Shown one piece after another: positions 1 to 10,063 of a stretch of 64,000 nucleotides of DNA. Position numbers and translations under genes: made by a program. The DNA comes from Meloidogyne chitwoodi (lineage: Eukaryota > Nematoda > Chromadorea > Rhabditida > Meloidogynidae). The stretch spans positions 2,232,001 through 2,296,000 of the forward strand of contig JACZZP010000005.1 of assembly GCA_015183035.1 (NCBI GenBank), given 5' to 3'. Position 1 is the first letter of the stretch. The number at the start of each line of letters is the position of its first letter. The notes under the pieces were generated by a model that had not been told where the DNA came from, made no database searches, and saw nothing but the letters and a program-made list of their open reading frames with translations.

Positions 1-935
1 CCTTCCTATGAGTTAGCGGAATGCCGAAACTCATCCACCTTCACATGAGTTAGCGGAATGCCGAAACTCGAACCTTCCCGAGAGTTAGCGGAATGCCGAA
101 ACTCGAAACCTTCCTATGTGTTAGCGGAATGCCGAAACTCGAAACCTTCCTATGTGTTAGCGGAATGCCGAAACTCATCCACCTTCATATGAGTTAGCGG
201 AATGCCGAAACTCGAACCTTCCTGAGAGTTAGCGGAATGCCGAAACTCGAAACCTTCCTATGAGTTAGCGGAATGCCGAAACTCATCCACCTTCACATGA
301 GTTAGCGGAATGCCGAAACTCGAACCTTCCCGAGAGTTAGCGGAATGCCGAAACTCGAAACCTTCCTATGTGTTAGCGGAATGCCGAAACTCATCCACCT
401 TCATATGAGTTAGCGGAATGCCGAAACTCGAACCTTCCTGAGAGTTAGCGGAATGCCGAAACTCGAAACCTTCCTATGAGTTAGCGGAATGCCGAAACTC
501 ATCCACCTTCACATGAGTTAGCGGAATGCCGAAACTCGAACCTTCCTGAGAGTTAGCGGAATGCCGAAACTCGAAACCTTCCTATGAGTTAGCGGAATGC
601 CGAAACTCATCCACCTTCACATGAGTTAGCGGAATGCCGAAACTCGAACCTTCCTGAGAGTTAGCGGAATGCCGAAACTCGAAACCTTCCTATGAGTTAG
701 CGGAATGCCGAAACTTATCCACCTTCACATGAGTTAGCGGAATGCCGAAACTCATCCACCTTCACATGAGTTAGCGGAATGCCGAACTCATCCACCTTCA
801 CGTGAGTTAGCGGAATGCCGAAACTCGAAACCTTCAAAAGGTGAGAGGAATGCCTACACTCATTAAGCTCCCATGAGTGAGAGGACTGCCTACACTCATT
901 ACGTTTCCATGAGTGAGAGGACTGCCTATATTCAT
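1..935. repeat. Tandem hairpin array with 108-bp higher-order period
   Basis: A repeated core with arms GAGTT and AACTC encloses a second stem CGG/CCG around an AATG loop. Cores are separated by three spacer types used in a regular order (ATCCACCTTCACAT, GAACCTTCCTGA, GAAACCTTCCTAT), giving a higher-order period of 108 bp, seen for example at about 392, 500, 608 and 716. From about 838 the units change to GAGTG/CACTC and AGG/CCT around ACTG, so both stems stay paired although the sequence differs. The array runs off the left edge of the window. It lies beside the Helitron replicase; whether it belongs to that element is not shown. Confidence 0.9.
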
Positions 936-981
936 TACGTTCGCTGATATGTATAAGTGTTAATTAATTAATTATACTTTT

Positions 982-1060
982 TTTAAAAGCCTTCGGTATT
1001 TACCGGGCGTTGGATGTCAACGGTTTTAACCGGGCATCTAGAGTACAGAGTTTGATTTAA
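982..1060 (+). repeat. Bulged-hairpin module, copy A (3' end degenerate)
   Basis: Two adjacent hairpins. The first has GCC, a TT bulge, CGGT, a 4-nt loop and ACCG-GGC. The second has GGATGTC, an AA bulge and CGGTT paired to AACCG-GGCATCT, with two G-T wobbles. A following GAGTACA would be the left arm of a third hairpin but its partner TGTACTC is missing. Copies B (7432-7595) and C (10064-10220) keep the third and fourth hairpins. Confidence 0.75.
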
Positions 1061-1105
1061 CCTCTAAAATGGTTTTTCGGTTAATTCCTTTGTCTTCAAT
1101 GTTTT

Positions 1106-1288
1106 TTAAACTATTATAATATTAATAAGGAAAATATCAAGAGTACCCCTGGAATATACTTTTACATAAGACCCATTTTTATTAACAAAACTACCATTAT
1201 CATTACCATCATTCCCAATGGAATTAATCCTCAACACATTCAACTTTTCTGGTAACCCAGACCTATCTACCAAAAAACGTTCATTCAT
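1106..1288 (-). pseudogene. Inverted relic of a Helitron N-terminal region
   Basis: Read on the minus strand this stretch encodes LNVLRINS followed by NDG and a VNKNG-like segment. That resembles residues of the intact replicase on the other strand (LNVLEINS, then NDG and INENE). It is short, divergent and in opposite orientation to the replicase, so it is best read as a rearranged scrap of a second copy. The resemblance covers only about 30 residues and was judged by eye. Confidence 0.45.
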
Positions 1289-1538
1289 ATTACAATTGTG
1301 GATCTCTCTCCTATTATACTACTACTCTTTAAAATACCATCAACATTCAATACATTCAATAAAACAACATTAAATACAACAACATTCAATTATATTATAA
1401 CAACCTTATTTATCAACATTTTATATATTATTTTATATAATTTATTATTCGTTTTACTCATATTTTCGCGTTTTATAATTTATTATTCATTTTTATTTGT
1501 TCGCGTAAAATCTATTTACTAACTTAATTTTTCTTTTA

Positions 1539-1546
1539 TTTTTCAG
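1539..1546 (+). promoter_or_regulatory. 3' splice site upstream of the replicase start
   Basis: TTTTTCAG matches the nematode 3' splice-site consensus and lies 31 nt before the ATG at 1578. It could end a 5'-UTR intron or serve as a spliced-leader trans-splice acceptor; the sequence does not decide between them. Confidence 0.5.
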
Positions 1547-1577
1547 ATTATAATTATTATTATTTATTTTAATTATA

Positions 1578-4500
1578 ATGCCTTCAAAAAAACGAAAAAA
1601 ACGAATGAAAGACCAACAACGATCATATGAAACTGCGTTGGAAGGTATTTTGGTTGATTGTATTGTAGAAGGTAGTAGTTTAATTGGTGAAGGGTTCGCA
1701 GAAAGTAATATGATTGATTGTTCTTCGTTAGATGGGTCTGTATTATCAGACAATTTGAATGTTTTGGAGATTAATTCCCCCATGAATGATGGTTTTGAAA
1801 ATATTTTTATTAATGAAAATGAGGTTTTTTGTGAAAGTATAAGTTCCATAAGTTCCCGTAGTGTTTCCCCCAATAGTGTTGTTTCCTTAAATAAAGGTGG
1901 TAGGCCAAAAAAAAGTAAAGGTTTTGGTGGTAGACCAAGTAAAAGAAATGTTCATGGCCAAATTGTTAATATTCCCAAAAGTAACAGTAACTCCCCTGAC
2001 CTGATGTCCATTGATGCTTTAGAGATCCCCATTGGCCCTGTTATGGAAAGTGATAACCGTATTTTTTCGTTAAACCCTAATTTTGCTAGAGAATTTTTAA
2101 ATGAACTTTGGTCTAATCCCAGCTCGTGGTTACAAGATGATTATATTTATGCCTACCAAAAATATTTAACTACTCGTACAACAAAACGAGTTGTTGTTCT
2201 TGATCCCAATTATACCTTTGTTGAACATATGTATAACCCCTATGTCCCTCCTATTATTGCATTAGAAAATTGTTATAACTATTCTCCTGACTATGAAATT
2301 TTATTATTAACAATATGTTTTAATGGTCATTTTGGTCTTATAATTTATGATAGATCAGACGTTGATAATCCCCAATGTATTTTTATTGATTCTTTGCCCG
2401 CTGTAGACAGAATGTTTGATATTTCCTATGCAGGATTTGATCTTAGGCGTATTGATTTGATCAAACGCGCAATCAGTGAGTTAACCCCTAATATTAATGA
2501 AGCTGATATTCAGATCCAGTCCTTACTCCGTAACCAATTTACAGAACAAACTGATGGAATTAATTGTGGATTTTTTGTTTGCCTGTATTCCGAATTGTAC
2601 CTGTTTAACAATCGTTCCCTGATTTTCCCAAATTTAAATATCCAATATGAAAGAAAACGTATAACTTATCATCTTTCCCAGTTAACCATGGCAAATGAAA
2701 TTGATTATATTCCGCTTAATGTTATTGAAAACGTTTCCCAAAATGAAGTTAATTTTCCCTTTAATTTAAGTATTGATTCAGTTTTGAATGATAATAATGT
2801 TATAAATTCCAATCCAATTTTAAATATTGAACCAGACCCACCCTCTGTAAATCTTAGAAGATCCGAGAGAATTAAAGCTATTAATTTAATTCCAACTTTT
2901 ATCCCTCCTCCAAATTTATTTACTGAAATTACTTCTTATTGTACCCGTCGCCATAGAGGCTTTCCCTGTGCAGATGTTAGGTCACAACATTCTGTTTCCT
3001 ATTATGATTCAGGTAATTTTGGTGATATTATTTGTGAGGATTGTAATGCCTTATTATTAAATTCCGAAATAAATGTAACTCATAAAAAATATAAAAAAAT
3101 TACCTCTTCCTTTTGTTGTCGTTGTGGTTCAGTATCCCTTCCCCCATTTAATCCACATCCTCAATTATTAAAAAACTTAACAAATGGAAATTCACAATCC
3201 TCTTTAGAATTTTTAAAACACCATAATATATACAATTCTTTACTTGCATTTGCCTCAATATATGTGGGTCATAGAGAAAACACCTTCGATGGTGGAATTT
3301 GTTATATGTTAAACGGTGAGTTTGTTAGAAAAATGAGTTCAATGATAGCTGGTAATGATTCTCCCTCATTTTCCCAATTATATATTTTAGATGCCAACAC
3401 AGCTTTTGAACATCGGGTTAATAATTGTGCTTATGGTGGTGATAGAGTCGATCCGACAACCTTAAAAAATTTAGATATTTTACTCCGTAATATTCATCCT
3501 TTTGCAAATGTTTATAGAAATTTTCATACCCAATATACACAAAAAATTCAGACTGATGGACCCGATTCAGTCAGAAATTTCCGTCTTGTATTAATTGAAG
3601 CAAGAGATACTCCCACAAATGTAATAGATCCTTCCCTACATACAAGGCAAGTTAACCTACCAACTGAGGAAACCTTATTTGCAGTATGGACAGAGTCTGA
3701 TGAACCTCCCCAAGTTAAAGGTATTTGTATCACGGATGAAGAAGGTCGTTTATTTACTTTTCCTCCTTACCACCCACAAACCGATACTCTTTGTTATCCC
3801 CTTCTTTTCCCTTGCGGTGATGATGGCTACCATAAAAAAATTCCCGTTAATAAAAATAATACCTATAAAGAGAATGAGTCAAGTGATAGTGATTCAGATC
3901 ATTCTGTAGCCCATTCTGTACAAATTTCCCACCGAACTTTTATTTCCACCCGTGATTATATCCGTTTCCGTTTAGCAATTAGAAAAAATGAGGATTACCA
4001 TAATATTTGGAATTCTGGTGGTGGTTTGTCCCAGAAATATACCCTTGATTATGCCGCTAGAACAGATTCCGATGTTGCTAATTTTCTAAGAAAAAAAGAA
4101 ATGGATTTAAGAGCTACTTTACCCGAAAATGCTCTTAGATGGTTAGCCAGACAAGCTAATTTAGAGTCCGTTGAACAACTTGGTAGTATTGTTATGTTTA
4201 GAAAATACCACCCAGGTACCCGACCATGGTTTCAGGATATGTTTTACGATGCTACCACAATATTTGCTCGTACTAAAAAACCTGGACATGCATCCTTTAT
4301 GTTCACCTTTACCTGTAATCCCCGTTGGCCAGAGATTAAAAGAAATCTATTTTCCAATAAACAAAAAGTAGTAAATCGATTTGATATTATTTGCAGAATT
4401 TATGAAGATAAACTGCGAAAAATCCATTATTTAATCGATAAAAAAAATATTTTTGGAAAAATTTTAGGATCAGCTGAAAGTCGTGAGTTCCAAAAAAGAA

Positions 4501-7328
4501 TAGGAGGCCCCCATTTACATAGAGTTTATTGTACCGATATTACTGCAACACCTGAAAATGTAGAAAATTTAATTTGGGCGCATATTCCTTCAGAACCCCC
4601 TAAAGATGATAACTCACCCTGGTATAATTTTATCCGTAAAGTTAGGGAACTTTTACCTCTATATCAATTACACGATTGTTCTGAATATTGTCGTGATAGT
4701 AATGGAAAATGTAAAAAGGGATTTCCTAAACCTTTTAATAATTTTACAATCTTACATGAAAATAAACCTGCAGAATATTTTAGACCTAGCCCTCAAAATG
4801 GTGGTGAAGTTCTTAATTTTAAAAGAAGAGGTAAATCCATCATCATATATGATAACTCAAGAGTTGTTCCTTATAACCCTCTTATTCTTGTAATGTTTCA
4901 ATCACATCATAATCTAGAATTTGCTTATGGACAATCTGACAATTTAAAATATGCCCTGAAATACCCATTTAAAGGAGCAAGTTTTTCATATGTTAAAAGT
5001 ACTGTTAATGGTCTTGTAAATGTTGATGAACCCGCACAATACGCTCGAATGCTTTATCGAAGTCCCACTGAAGCATACACACGTATAATGGGTTATAAAT
5101 ATGGATTTACTTCCCACCGCGTAATTCCATTACAAATCCATTTACCAGGTCAACAAAAAATATATTTTGCCCCAAATAATAGAGAACAAAGTCTTGCCAA
5201 TATTCAAGCAGGTATACTTCCAGAAACCCCACTTACCGCTTATTGGAGACTTTGGTTAAATGATCCTAATGCTAAAAATATTTTATTTGAACAATTACCC
5301 GAAACTTATTCCTTTGATAAGAGAAATAAAGTGTGGAATAAAAGAAGAGTTTCCGAAAAAAATACTAACCGTAAACCCGTTATGGGCAGAATTTTACCCG
5401 TCTCCCCTCGTGAACCTGAAAAATTTGCCTTATATATACTTATTAAACATTTCCCCGGTGATCCCGATCATTTGAAAAATGTGAATGGACAAGTATGTGA
5501 TTCCTTTTCCGACGCTGCCCGATTACGTGGTCTATTTGAAGATAATACCGTTTGGGAAAGAACACTCAGAGAAGGTTCCAATTCCCTTAACCCTTCTCAA
5601 ATGCGCCAATTATTTGCTAATATCCTTGTATTTGGCGGTACTGAAAGATGTGTAATAAATGGTGCTCACCTTTGGGAATTATTTATAAACCACATGTATG
5701 ACCATCGTTGTTCTGATGCCGAAAAACCGAGGCGTATTGACAGAGCACTCGCTATAATTGAGAGAATTTTATTAGGTCAGGGTCGCTCTATGAATGAATT
5801 TGACCTTCCTTCTCCACAAAATCCCATTATAAATGATCCTGACAGGGCTTTAGACGAATTTTTCTTCCCATCTCATGTTAATGATGAAGAAATGGATGAG
5901 TCTATCGATACTTCCACCTTTGAAAGAGCCCGACTTACTGCCGAACAAAATAATTTTTTCCTTTTAATTCGTAATTCAGCTTTTGATTCCCAATCCCAAA
6001 ATAAATTGTTTTATTTATCAGGAGATGGTGGTACCGGAAAAACCTTCCTCTTAAATTTCATCCTTTACCAACTTAGACGGTTGGGTCTCAAACTTTTACC
6101 AACAGCTTCTACAGGTATTGCAGCAACAAAATTTTATGCTGGTGGAATGACAGTACATTCAGCTTTTAGACTTGGTATTAATAATCAAATAGGATTTGTC
6201 CCACCCATCCAATTAGATAGTTATTTTGGTAGGCGAATTATCCAAGCTGATGTATTAATAATTGATGAAATCACAATGTTAAATAAAATAATATTTGAAA
6301 ATGTTGATCTCATATGCCGGACTTTAATTCCCCATAATAAACATCTTCCTTTTGGAGGAAAAATTGTAATACTTTCAGGAGATTGGAAGCAATCCTTACC
6401 CGTAATAATTGAAAATTCCTCTACTTATGCCCAAGTAGCTGCTTCCATTCAATCCTCAAATTTATACCCACGTTTCCAAAAAATTAGACTCTTACAAAAC
6501 ATGCGAGTAATATCCTCCGAAATTCAATTTAAAGACTGGCTTTATACAATTGGAACAGGTAGTATTGGTAATTCGGTCCAAATTTCACCCAATTTACTTG
6601 TAAACTCCCGTCAAGAATTATATACCTTTGTTTTCGATCAAGGCTTTGCTATAACAAGTAGTGAATTGCTTAAAAGGTTAATTCTATCCCCTACCAATAG
6701 AATGGTTGATTTAATTAATTCTGAAATAATTGATATGATTGATTCCCCAATTCAAGAGTACTTTTCTATTGATAATCCCACGAGTGAAAATCCCCTTGCT
6801 TATAATGCTGCAGACTATGATGTCGCACAATTAAACAGACTTACCCCAACTGGAATGCCAGCACATAGTATTAAACTTAAAGTTGGCGCAATAATAGTTT
6901 TACTCGTAAATCTCAATACCCAAAAAGCCCTTTGTAATGGTACAAGATTAATTGTTAGACAATTACACCCAAACCTTATTCAAGCTGAAACTATTAATAG
7001 TGGGTCAGATCGTGGAGTAATTGTTGGTATTTGTCGAGTAAGAAGTTCTTATATTGATCCACGTCCAGACGGAGTAAGTTTTGAAAGGTTCCAATTCCCT
7101 GTTAGAGTAGCCTTTTGTATGACAATTACAAAAGCACAAGGCCAGACTTGTGAACGTCTTGGAATAGACTTTAGTGATGAGCCTTTTGCTCATAGTCAAT
7201 TATACACAGCCCTTTCTCGAGCCCGAAGTAGTCAATTTATAAGAATATATGCTCCTGGAAAAAATGTTGACCAACAAGGTAATATTTCAATCCGTAATGT
7301 TGTAGCAAATGGTATTTCCTTCGATTAA
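1578..7328 (+). CDS. Helitron replicase (Rep/Pif1 helicase) with N-terminal Ulp1-like protease
   Basis: A single uninterrupted frame of 1916 codons for a rolling-circle transposase. The start MPSKKRKKR is a basic nuclear-localisation-like stretch, and two GGRP-type AT-hook-like motifs follow near residues 106-122. Residues about 235-345 form a C48/Ulp1-like cysteine protease with His251, Asp271, Gln324 and Cys330 in the expected order. A CxxC/CCRCG zinc-binding region ending in LPPF is near 490-525. The Rep domain has the HUH motif (HLH, about residue 979) and paired tyrosines Tyr1125 and Tyr1129 in a YALKY context before KG. The Pif1-type SF1 helicase has Walker A GDGGTGKT (about 1482), a DVLIIDE Walker B, GDWKQ and a C-terminal TALSRAR motif. 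All catalytic motifs look intact, so the protein is plausibly active. Family identity is secure; the Ulp1 fusion is seen in some animal Helitron groups. Element ends were not resolved. Confidence 0.95.
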   Translation: MPSKKRKKRMKDQQRSYETALEGILVDCIVEGSSLIGEGFAESNMIDCSSLDGSVLSDNLNVLEINSPMNDGFENIFINENEVFCESISSISSRSVSPNSVVSLNKGGRPKKSKGFGGRPSKRNVHGQIVNIPKSNSNSPDLMSIDALEIPIGPVMESDNRIFSLNPNFAREFLNELWSNPSSWLQDDYIYAYQKYLTTRTTKRVVVLDPNYTFVEHMYNPYVPPIIALENCYNYSPDYEILLLTICFNGHFGLIIYDRSDVDNPQCIFIDSLPAVDRMFDISYAGFDLRRIDLIKRAISELTPNINEADIQIQSLLRNQFTEQTDGINCGFFVCLYSELYLFNNRSLIFPNLNIQYERKRITYHLSQLTMANEIDYIPLNVIENVSQNEVNFPFNLSIDSVLNDNNVINSNPILNIEPDPPSVNLRRSERIKAINLIPTFIPPPNLFTEITSYCTRRHRGFPCADVRSQHSVSYYDSGNFGDIICEDCNALLLNSEINVTHKKYKKITSSFCCRCGSVSLPPFNPHPQLLKNLTNGNSQSSLEFLKHHNIYNSLLAFASIYVGHRENTFDGGICYMLNGEFVRKMSSMIAGNDSPSFSQLYILDANTAFEHRVNNCAYGGDRVDPTTLKNLDILLRNIHPFANVYRNFHTQYTQKIQTDGPDSVRNFRLVLIEARDTPTNVIDPSLHTRQVNLPTEETLFAVWTESDEPPQVKGICITDEEGRLFTFPPYHPQTDTLCYPLLFPCGDDGYHKKIPVNKNNTYKENESSDSDSDHSVAHSVQISHRTFISTRDYIRFRLAIRKNEDYHNIWNSGGGLSQKYTLDYAARTDSDVANFLRKKEMDLRATLPENALRWLARQANLESVEQLGSIVMFRKYHPGTRPWFQDMFYDATTIFARTKKPGHASFMFTFTCNPRWPEIKRNLFSNKQKVVNRFDIICRIYEDKLRKIHYLIDKKNIFGKILGSAESREFQKRIGGPHLHRVYCTDITATPENVENLIWAHIPSEPPKDDNSPWYNFIRKVRELLPLYQLHDCSEYCRDSNGKCKKGFPKPFNNFTILHENKPAEYFRPSPQNGGEVLNFKRRGKSIIIYDNSRVVPYNPLILVMFQSHHNLEFAYGQSDNLKYALKYPFKGASFSYVKSTVNGLVNVDEPAQYARMLYRSPTEAYTRIMGYKYGFTSHRVIPLQIHLPGQQKIYFAPNNREQSLANIQAGILPETPLTAYWRLWLNDPNAKNILFEQLPETYSFDKRNKVWNKRRVSEKNTNRKPVMGRILPVSPREPEKFALYILIKHFPGDPDHLKNVNGQVCDSFSDAARLRGLFEDNTVWERTLREGSNSLNPSQMRQLFANILVFGGTERCVINGAHLWELFINHMYDHRCSDAEKPRRIDRALAIIERILLGQGRSMNEFDLPSPQNPIINDPDRALDEFFFPSHVNDEEMDESIDTSTFERARLTAEQNNFFLLIRNSAFDSQSQNKLFYLSGDGGTGKTFLLNFILYQLRRLGLKLLPTASTGIAATKFYAGGMTVHSAFRLGINNQIGFVPPIQLDSYFGRRIIQADVLIIDEITMLNKIIFENVDLICRTLIPHNKHLPFGGKIVILSGDWKQSLPVIIENSSTYAQVAASIQSSNLYPRFQKIRLLQNMRVISSEIQFKDWLYTIGTGSIGNSVQISPNLLVNSRQELYTFVFDQGFAITSSELLKRLILSPTNRMVDLINSEIIDMIDSPIQEYFSIDNPTSENPLAYNAADYDVAQLNRLTPTGMPAHSIKLKVGAIIVLLVNLNTQKALCNGTRLIVRQLHPNLIQAETINSGSDRGVIVGICRVRSSYIDPRPDGVSFERFQFPVRVAFCMTITKAQGQTCERLGIDFSDEPFAHSQLYTALSRARSSQFIRIYAPGKNVDQQGNISIRNVVANGISFD

Positions 7329-7431
7329 TCCTATCGTAACCCTCCCATCTTTTTATTTTTAAATATATCCCTTTTCCAAAATACAATATATTTTTCCATT
7401 TAAAATTCATCTTTTATTGTCTATGTCATCG

Positions 7432-7595
7432 GTACTTACCGGACATAGAGCCAACGGGTAAACCGGGCTGGGACACAAGGTTTAGCGTTATCCTCTACGT
7501 ATCTCCACGCGATGTGTCCTGGGTAATGTTGAACATAAAAAATTAATTGCTTAAAAAATAAAATTATTTAAAATATTTTTAAATCGTTCAACATT
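7432..7595 (+). repeat. Four-hairpin module, copy B
   Basis: Hairpin 1: TATGTC, AT bulge, CGGT, loop, ACCG, GACATA. Hairpin 2: AGCC, AA bulge, CGG, loop, CCG, GGCT. Hairpin 3: GGACACA paired to TGTGTCC across about 35 nt that holds an AGG/CCT hairpin. Hairpin 4: AATGTTGAAC paired to GTTCAACATT across an AT-rich loop. The same four hairpins occur in the same order in copy C with different stem sequences. Confidence 0.8.
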
Positions 7596-7670
7596 AGCAA
7601 AATCGTAGTTAAAACGCTTCGAATAATTATAATAAAATCCTAAGTGTTATTAACTTTAAAAAATTTAATA

Positions 7671-7880
7671 AATTGCCAACGGTTTTCTGGGCAATTCGTT
7701 CGTGTTCTATTGTAGTTGTTTTTGTTTATATTTCCTTTTTATGCCTTCGGTATAAACCGGGCACTAATTTCCTTACTTTTAAACGATTTTGCCAACGGTT
7801 TTCCGGGCATTTTTTACGTTAATTTTTGTATACACTCATTTTTATATTCGCATTTTATGCCTTCGGTTTAAACCGGGTAT
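7671..7880 (+). repeat. Four bulged hairpins alternating AA and TT bulges
   Basis: Hairpins at 7671-7698 (AATTGCC/GGCAATT, AA bulge), 7742-7762 (TGCC/GGCA, TT bulge), 7790-7809 (TGCC/GGCA, AA bulge) and 7857-7880 (ATGCC/GGTAT, TT bulge). All share CGG or CGGT opposite CCG or ACCG across a short loop. The last lies about 80 bp upstream of the small gene at 7961. The outer stems differ between copies yet pair. Confidence 0.75.
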
Positions 7881-7960
7881 CGTTTACCTGACTTCTTTTA
7901 ATAATTAAATTTTTATAGATAAAAAAGTATTTAAAATATTTTCTTTAAAAATTATCAAAA

Positions 7961-8763
7961 ATGTTCAGTTTCATGAGGTATTTGAATCCAACTGCTGATC
8001 CTTTTATACCAAAAAATAAAGATTTGCATATTGATCCAAAAGTTTTACTTTTATTTAAATATTAATTTATGTTATTTTTAGGAGAAAAATTCATTTAAAA
8101 ATCCAACGGTATCACTTAATTAAACGTTTAATTAGTCTTTTGTTTTTAAGTCGACTGTTCATTTGGACAAAAATACTCCTGGAAATGTTTATTTAAACAA
8201 AAATTTAAGTTCTGGGAATTTTAATAAAAATTATACAACTACAAATAAAGAGTAAATTTTATAAAATTATAATAAAAATAATAATTAGCCAGCGGATTTT
8301 CCGGGCTAATATTTTTCTTTATAAATTAACACACTTATCCGGGCATTTTTGCCTACGGTCATTTATAACAGTTTGATAATTTTATAAACCAGATTTTTAT
8401 ATTATTTTTTTAAGTGGAAGATCTCTTTTTCTAAAGTCAACACCTAAACCAATTCCTTTAAATAAAATCAAATTTTCTGATGAATTTATCAAATCTCAAG
8501 TTAAAAAGGAACAATTTATTAAATCTAAAAATAATAAGAAGGTTGAAAATATTCCAAAGAAAAACTTTCGAGTTGTAAAATCAAAAAGAAATATTAATAA
8601 AAAAGAATTTAATAAATTTGAAAAGAAGGTTGAAGAAAATGTTAAGAATTTAAATAATAATAAGGAAAAGAATATTAAGAAGATTGATAAGAAAGTTTTA
8701 GATTCTCTTAGTGAAAAAAATTTGGCCTTTAATTATTCCACAATTAATTTTATTTCTAATTAA
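7961..8763 (+). CDS. Small lysine/asparagine-rich protein, four exons, unknown function
   Basis: Not recognised. Exons 7961-8041, 8082-8108, 8151-8251 and 8415-8763 join in phase to a 185-residue protein starting MFSFMRYLNP. All introns are GT-AG; the first two are about 40 nt. The last exon is highly basic, full of Lys-Asn runs and coiled-coil-like, without a signal peptide, zinc motif or known domain. Intron 3 contains two bulged GC-rich hairpins of the same family that flanks the Helitron gene. It is followed 175 bp later by another small gene in the same orientation. It could be a host gene or cargo of the neighbouring element. The model rests on phase-consistent splice sites and a long open last exon, with no homology. 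Confidence 0.55.
8284..8358 (+). repeat. Two intronic bulged hairpins, one in inverted architecture
   Basis: 8284-8310 has ATTAGCC, an AG bulge, CGG, a loop, CCG and GGCTAAT. 8339-8358 has the arms in the opposite order: CCG-GGCA, a TTTT loop, then TGCC, a TA bulge and CGG. Both lie in intron 3 of the 7961-8763 gene. Confidence 0.7.
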
Positions 8764-8938
8764 GTTATATTGATGAGATTATTATTTGATTTTATTGTTT
8801 AAAATTTTGATATTATATTTTAGTTAAAAATTATTTAAATGTTGTTTTTTACTTGTATTGTTTCTTACGTTTATACCATTTTTACTTATATTTTTTAATT
8901 ATTTTTATTTAATATTTTTAATTTTACATTTTTAAATC

Positions 8939-9948
8939 ATGCAACAAAATAATAATTATGGAGCTTTTAATAATAGTAGTTGGTGGCTTCAATCTTCTTC
9001 CATCTCAACAGTTTTTTTAAATAATCGTAATTATAATATCAATTAAGGTACAAGCAGGGCATTACAATTTATGGTATAGACCATATGTTGAATATGGTTT
9101 TTTACAACCACCATCACAACCACCACTACTACTATTACCACCACCACCGCCGCCACCACCAGTATATTTTTAGAAATTGTCTATTTTAAGATACACCCAT
9201 TTATTCGCAAGAAAATAAACAAAAAAATAACAGGAAAATAATTATAGTATATGTATAAACATATTTATTCACAAGAAAATATTTTACATTAATTGTTTTA
9301 AGAATAATATTTTAATTTACAAAGTTTGTACCTAAAGTAGACAATTTCCTATTTTTTAAATGTACTATATATTTTTAAGTTACAAACTTCTTCTGAAGAT
9401 AATAATAATAATCAATTACCTGCTAATCAGGTTCAAAATATTCAATCAATTCCTTCAACCAGTAATTCACAAAATAATATTTTTACAAAAAAGAAGAATA
9501 GGGGAGGAAAAAATAAAAGGAAGAGGCCTCCTAAGGCAGTGAGGTATAAATCCATATTCATATAAAATTAAAAAATAATGAGTAATACTTAATATTGGTT
9601 GAAAATTAAATAATCTTAGAGTTTAGATGTTAGGTTTTACCTTTTTTTAAATTTTGAACAATTAATAGAGCTTAAACTATATTTTTATCATGGTACCATG
9701 TCTCTTTGTTGAACATATTTGAGCCTAAAACATTTATCTATTTTAATTTTTTTCGAAATATTTAAGTCACTTTGTATTAGTAATATATTCTGATTTGTCA
9801 TTATTAGTTTAGCCTTACTTTTTATATTTAATTTTTGATATGCTCATTATTTAATTTTCAATCAATATTATTTAAAATTTGAAAAATTTTAAAATTATTT
9901 AGGGAATTTACTAAAAAATTTAATGAAGAAATGAATAAAAAGAAATGA
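8939..9948 (+). CDS. Small protein with polyproline tract and basic nuclear-type motif, unknown function
   Basis: Not recognised. Exons 8939-9010, 9048-9161, 9380-9543 and 9903-9948 join in phase to 131 residues. The N-terminus is Gln/Asn-rich, then comes a WYRPYVEYG segment, a run of eight or so prolines, an Asn-rich stretch, and a strongly basic segment (TKKKNRGG, then KRKRPPK) that resembles a nuclear localisation signal. The last exon encodes only 15 codons, ending KKK and TGA. Intron 1 is 37 nt; all introns are GT-AG. It sits between the first small gene and hairpin module C. A DNA- or RNA-binding role would fit the composition but is only inference. Confidence 0.55.
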
Positions 9949-10063
9949 TTTTTAAATTATAATTTGTTCAATGTTTAATTGTTAATTAAAAGGTTTATTT
10001 ATTTTTCTTATAATTTATGGGTATATATTAATTAAATTATCACATATTTTTTTTTATTTTTTA

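Larger units (their letters stand above)
936..7600 (+). mobile_element. Autonomous Helitron body, termini unresolved
   Basis: The replicase is bracketed by homologous bulged-hairpin modules at 982-1060 and 7432-7595. A terminal hairpin followed by CTRR and T could not be assigned with certainty on the plus strand. One weak candidate is the hairpin at 7742-7762, followed closely by CTAA and T. The span given is the minimum suggested by the flanking modules. Confidence 0.4.

Noticed and set aside
1..935. CRISPR array
   Set aside because: Spacers are only three recurring types and the surrounding genome is eukaryotic with introns.
3548..7199. Minus-strand and alternate-frame open frames within the replicase
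   Set aside because: Shadows of the 1916-codon gene, which has clear motifs.
7671..8358. Mitochondrial-type mobile GC clusters
   Set aside because: The hairpins resemble those elements, but they sit among spliced nuclear genes and a Helitron gene.
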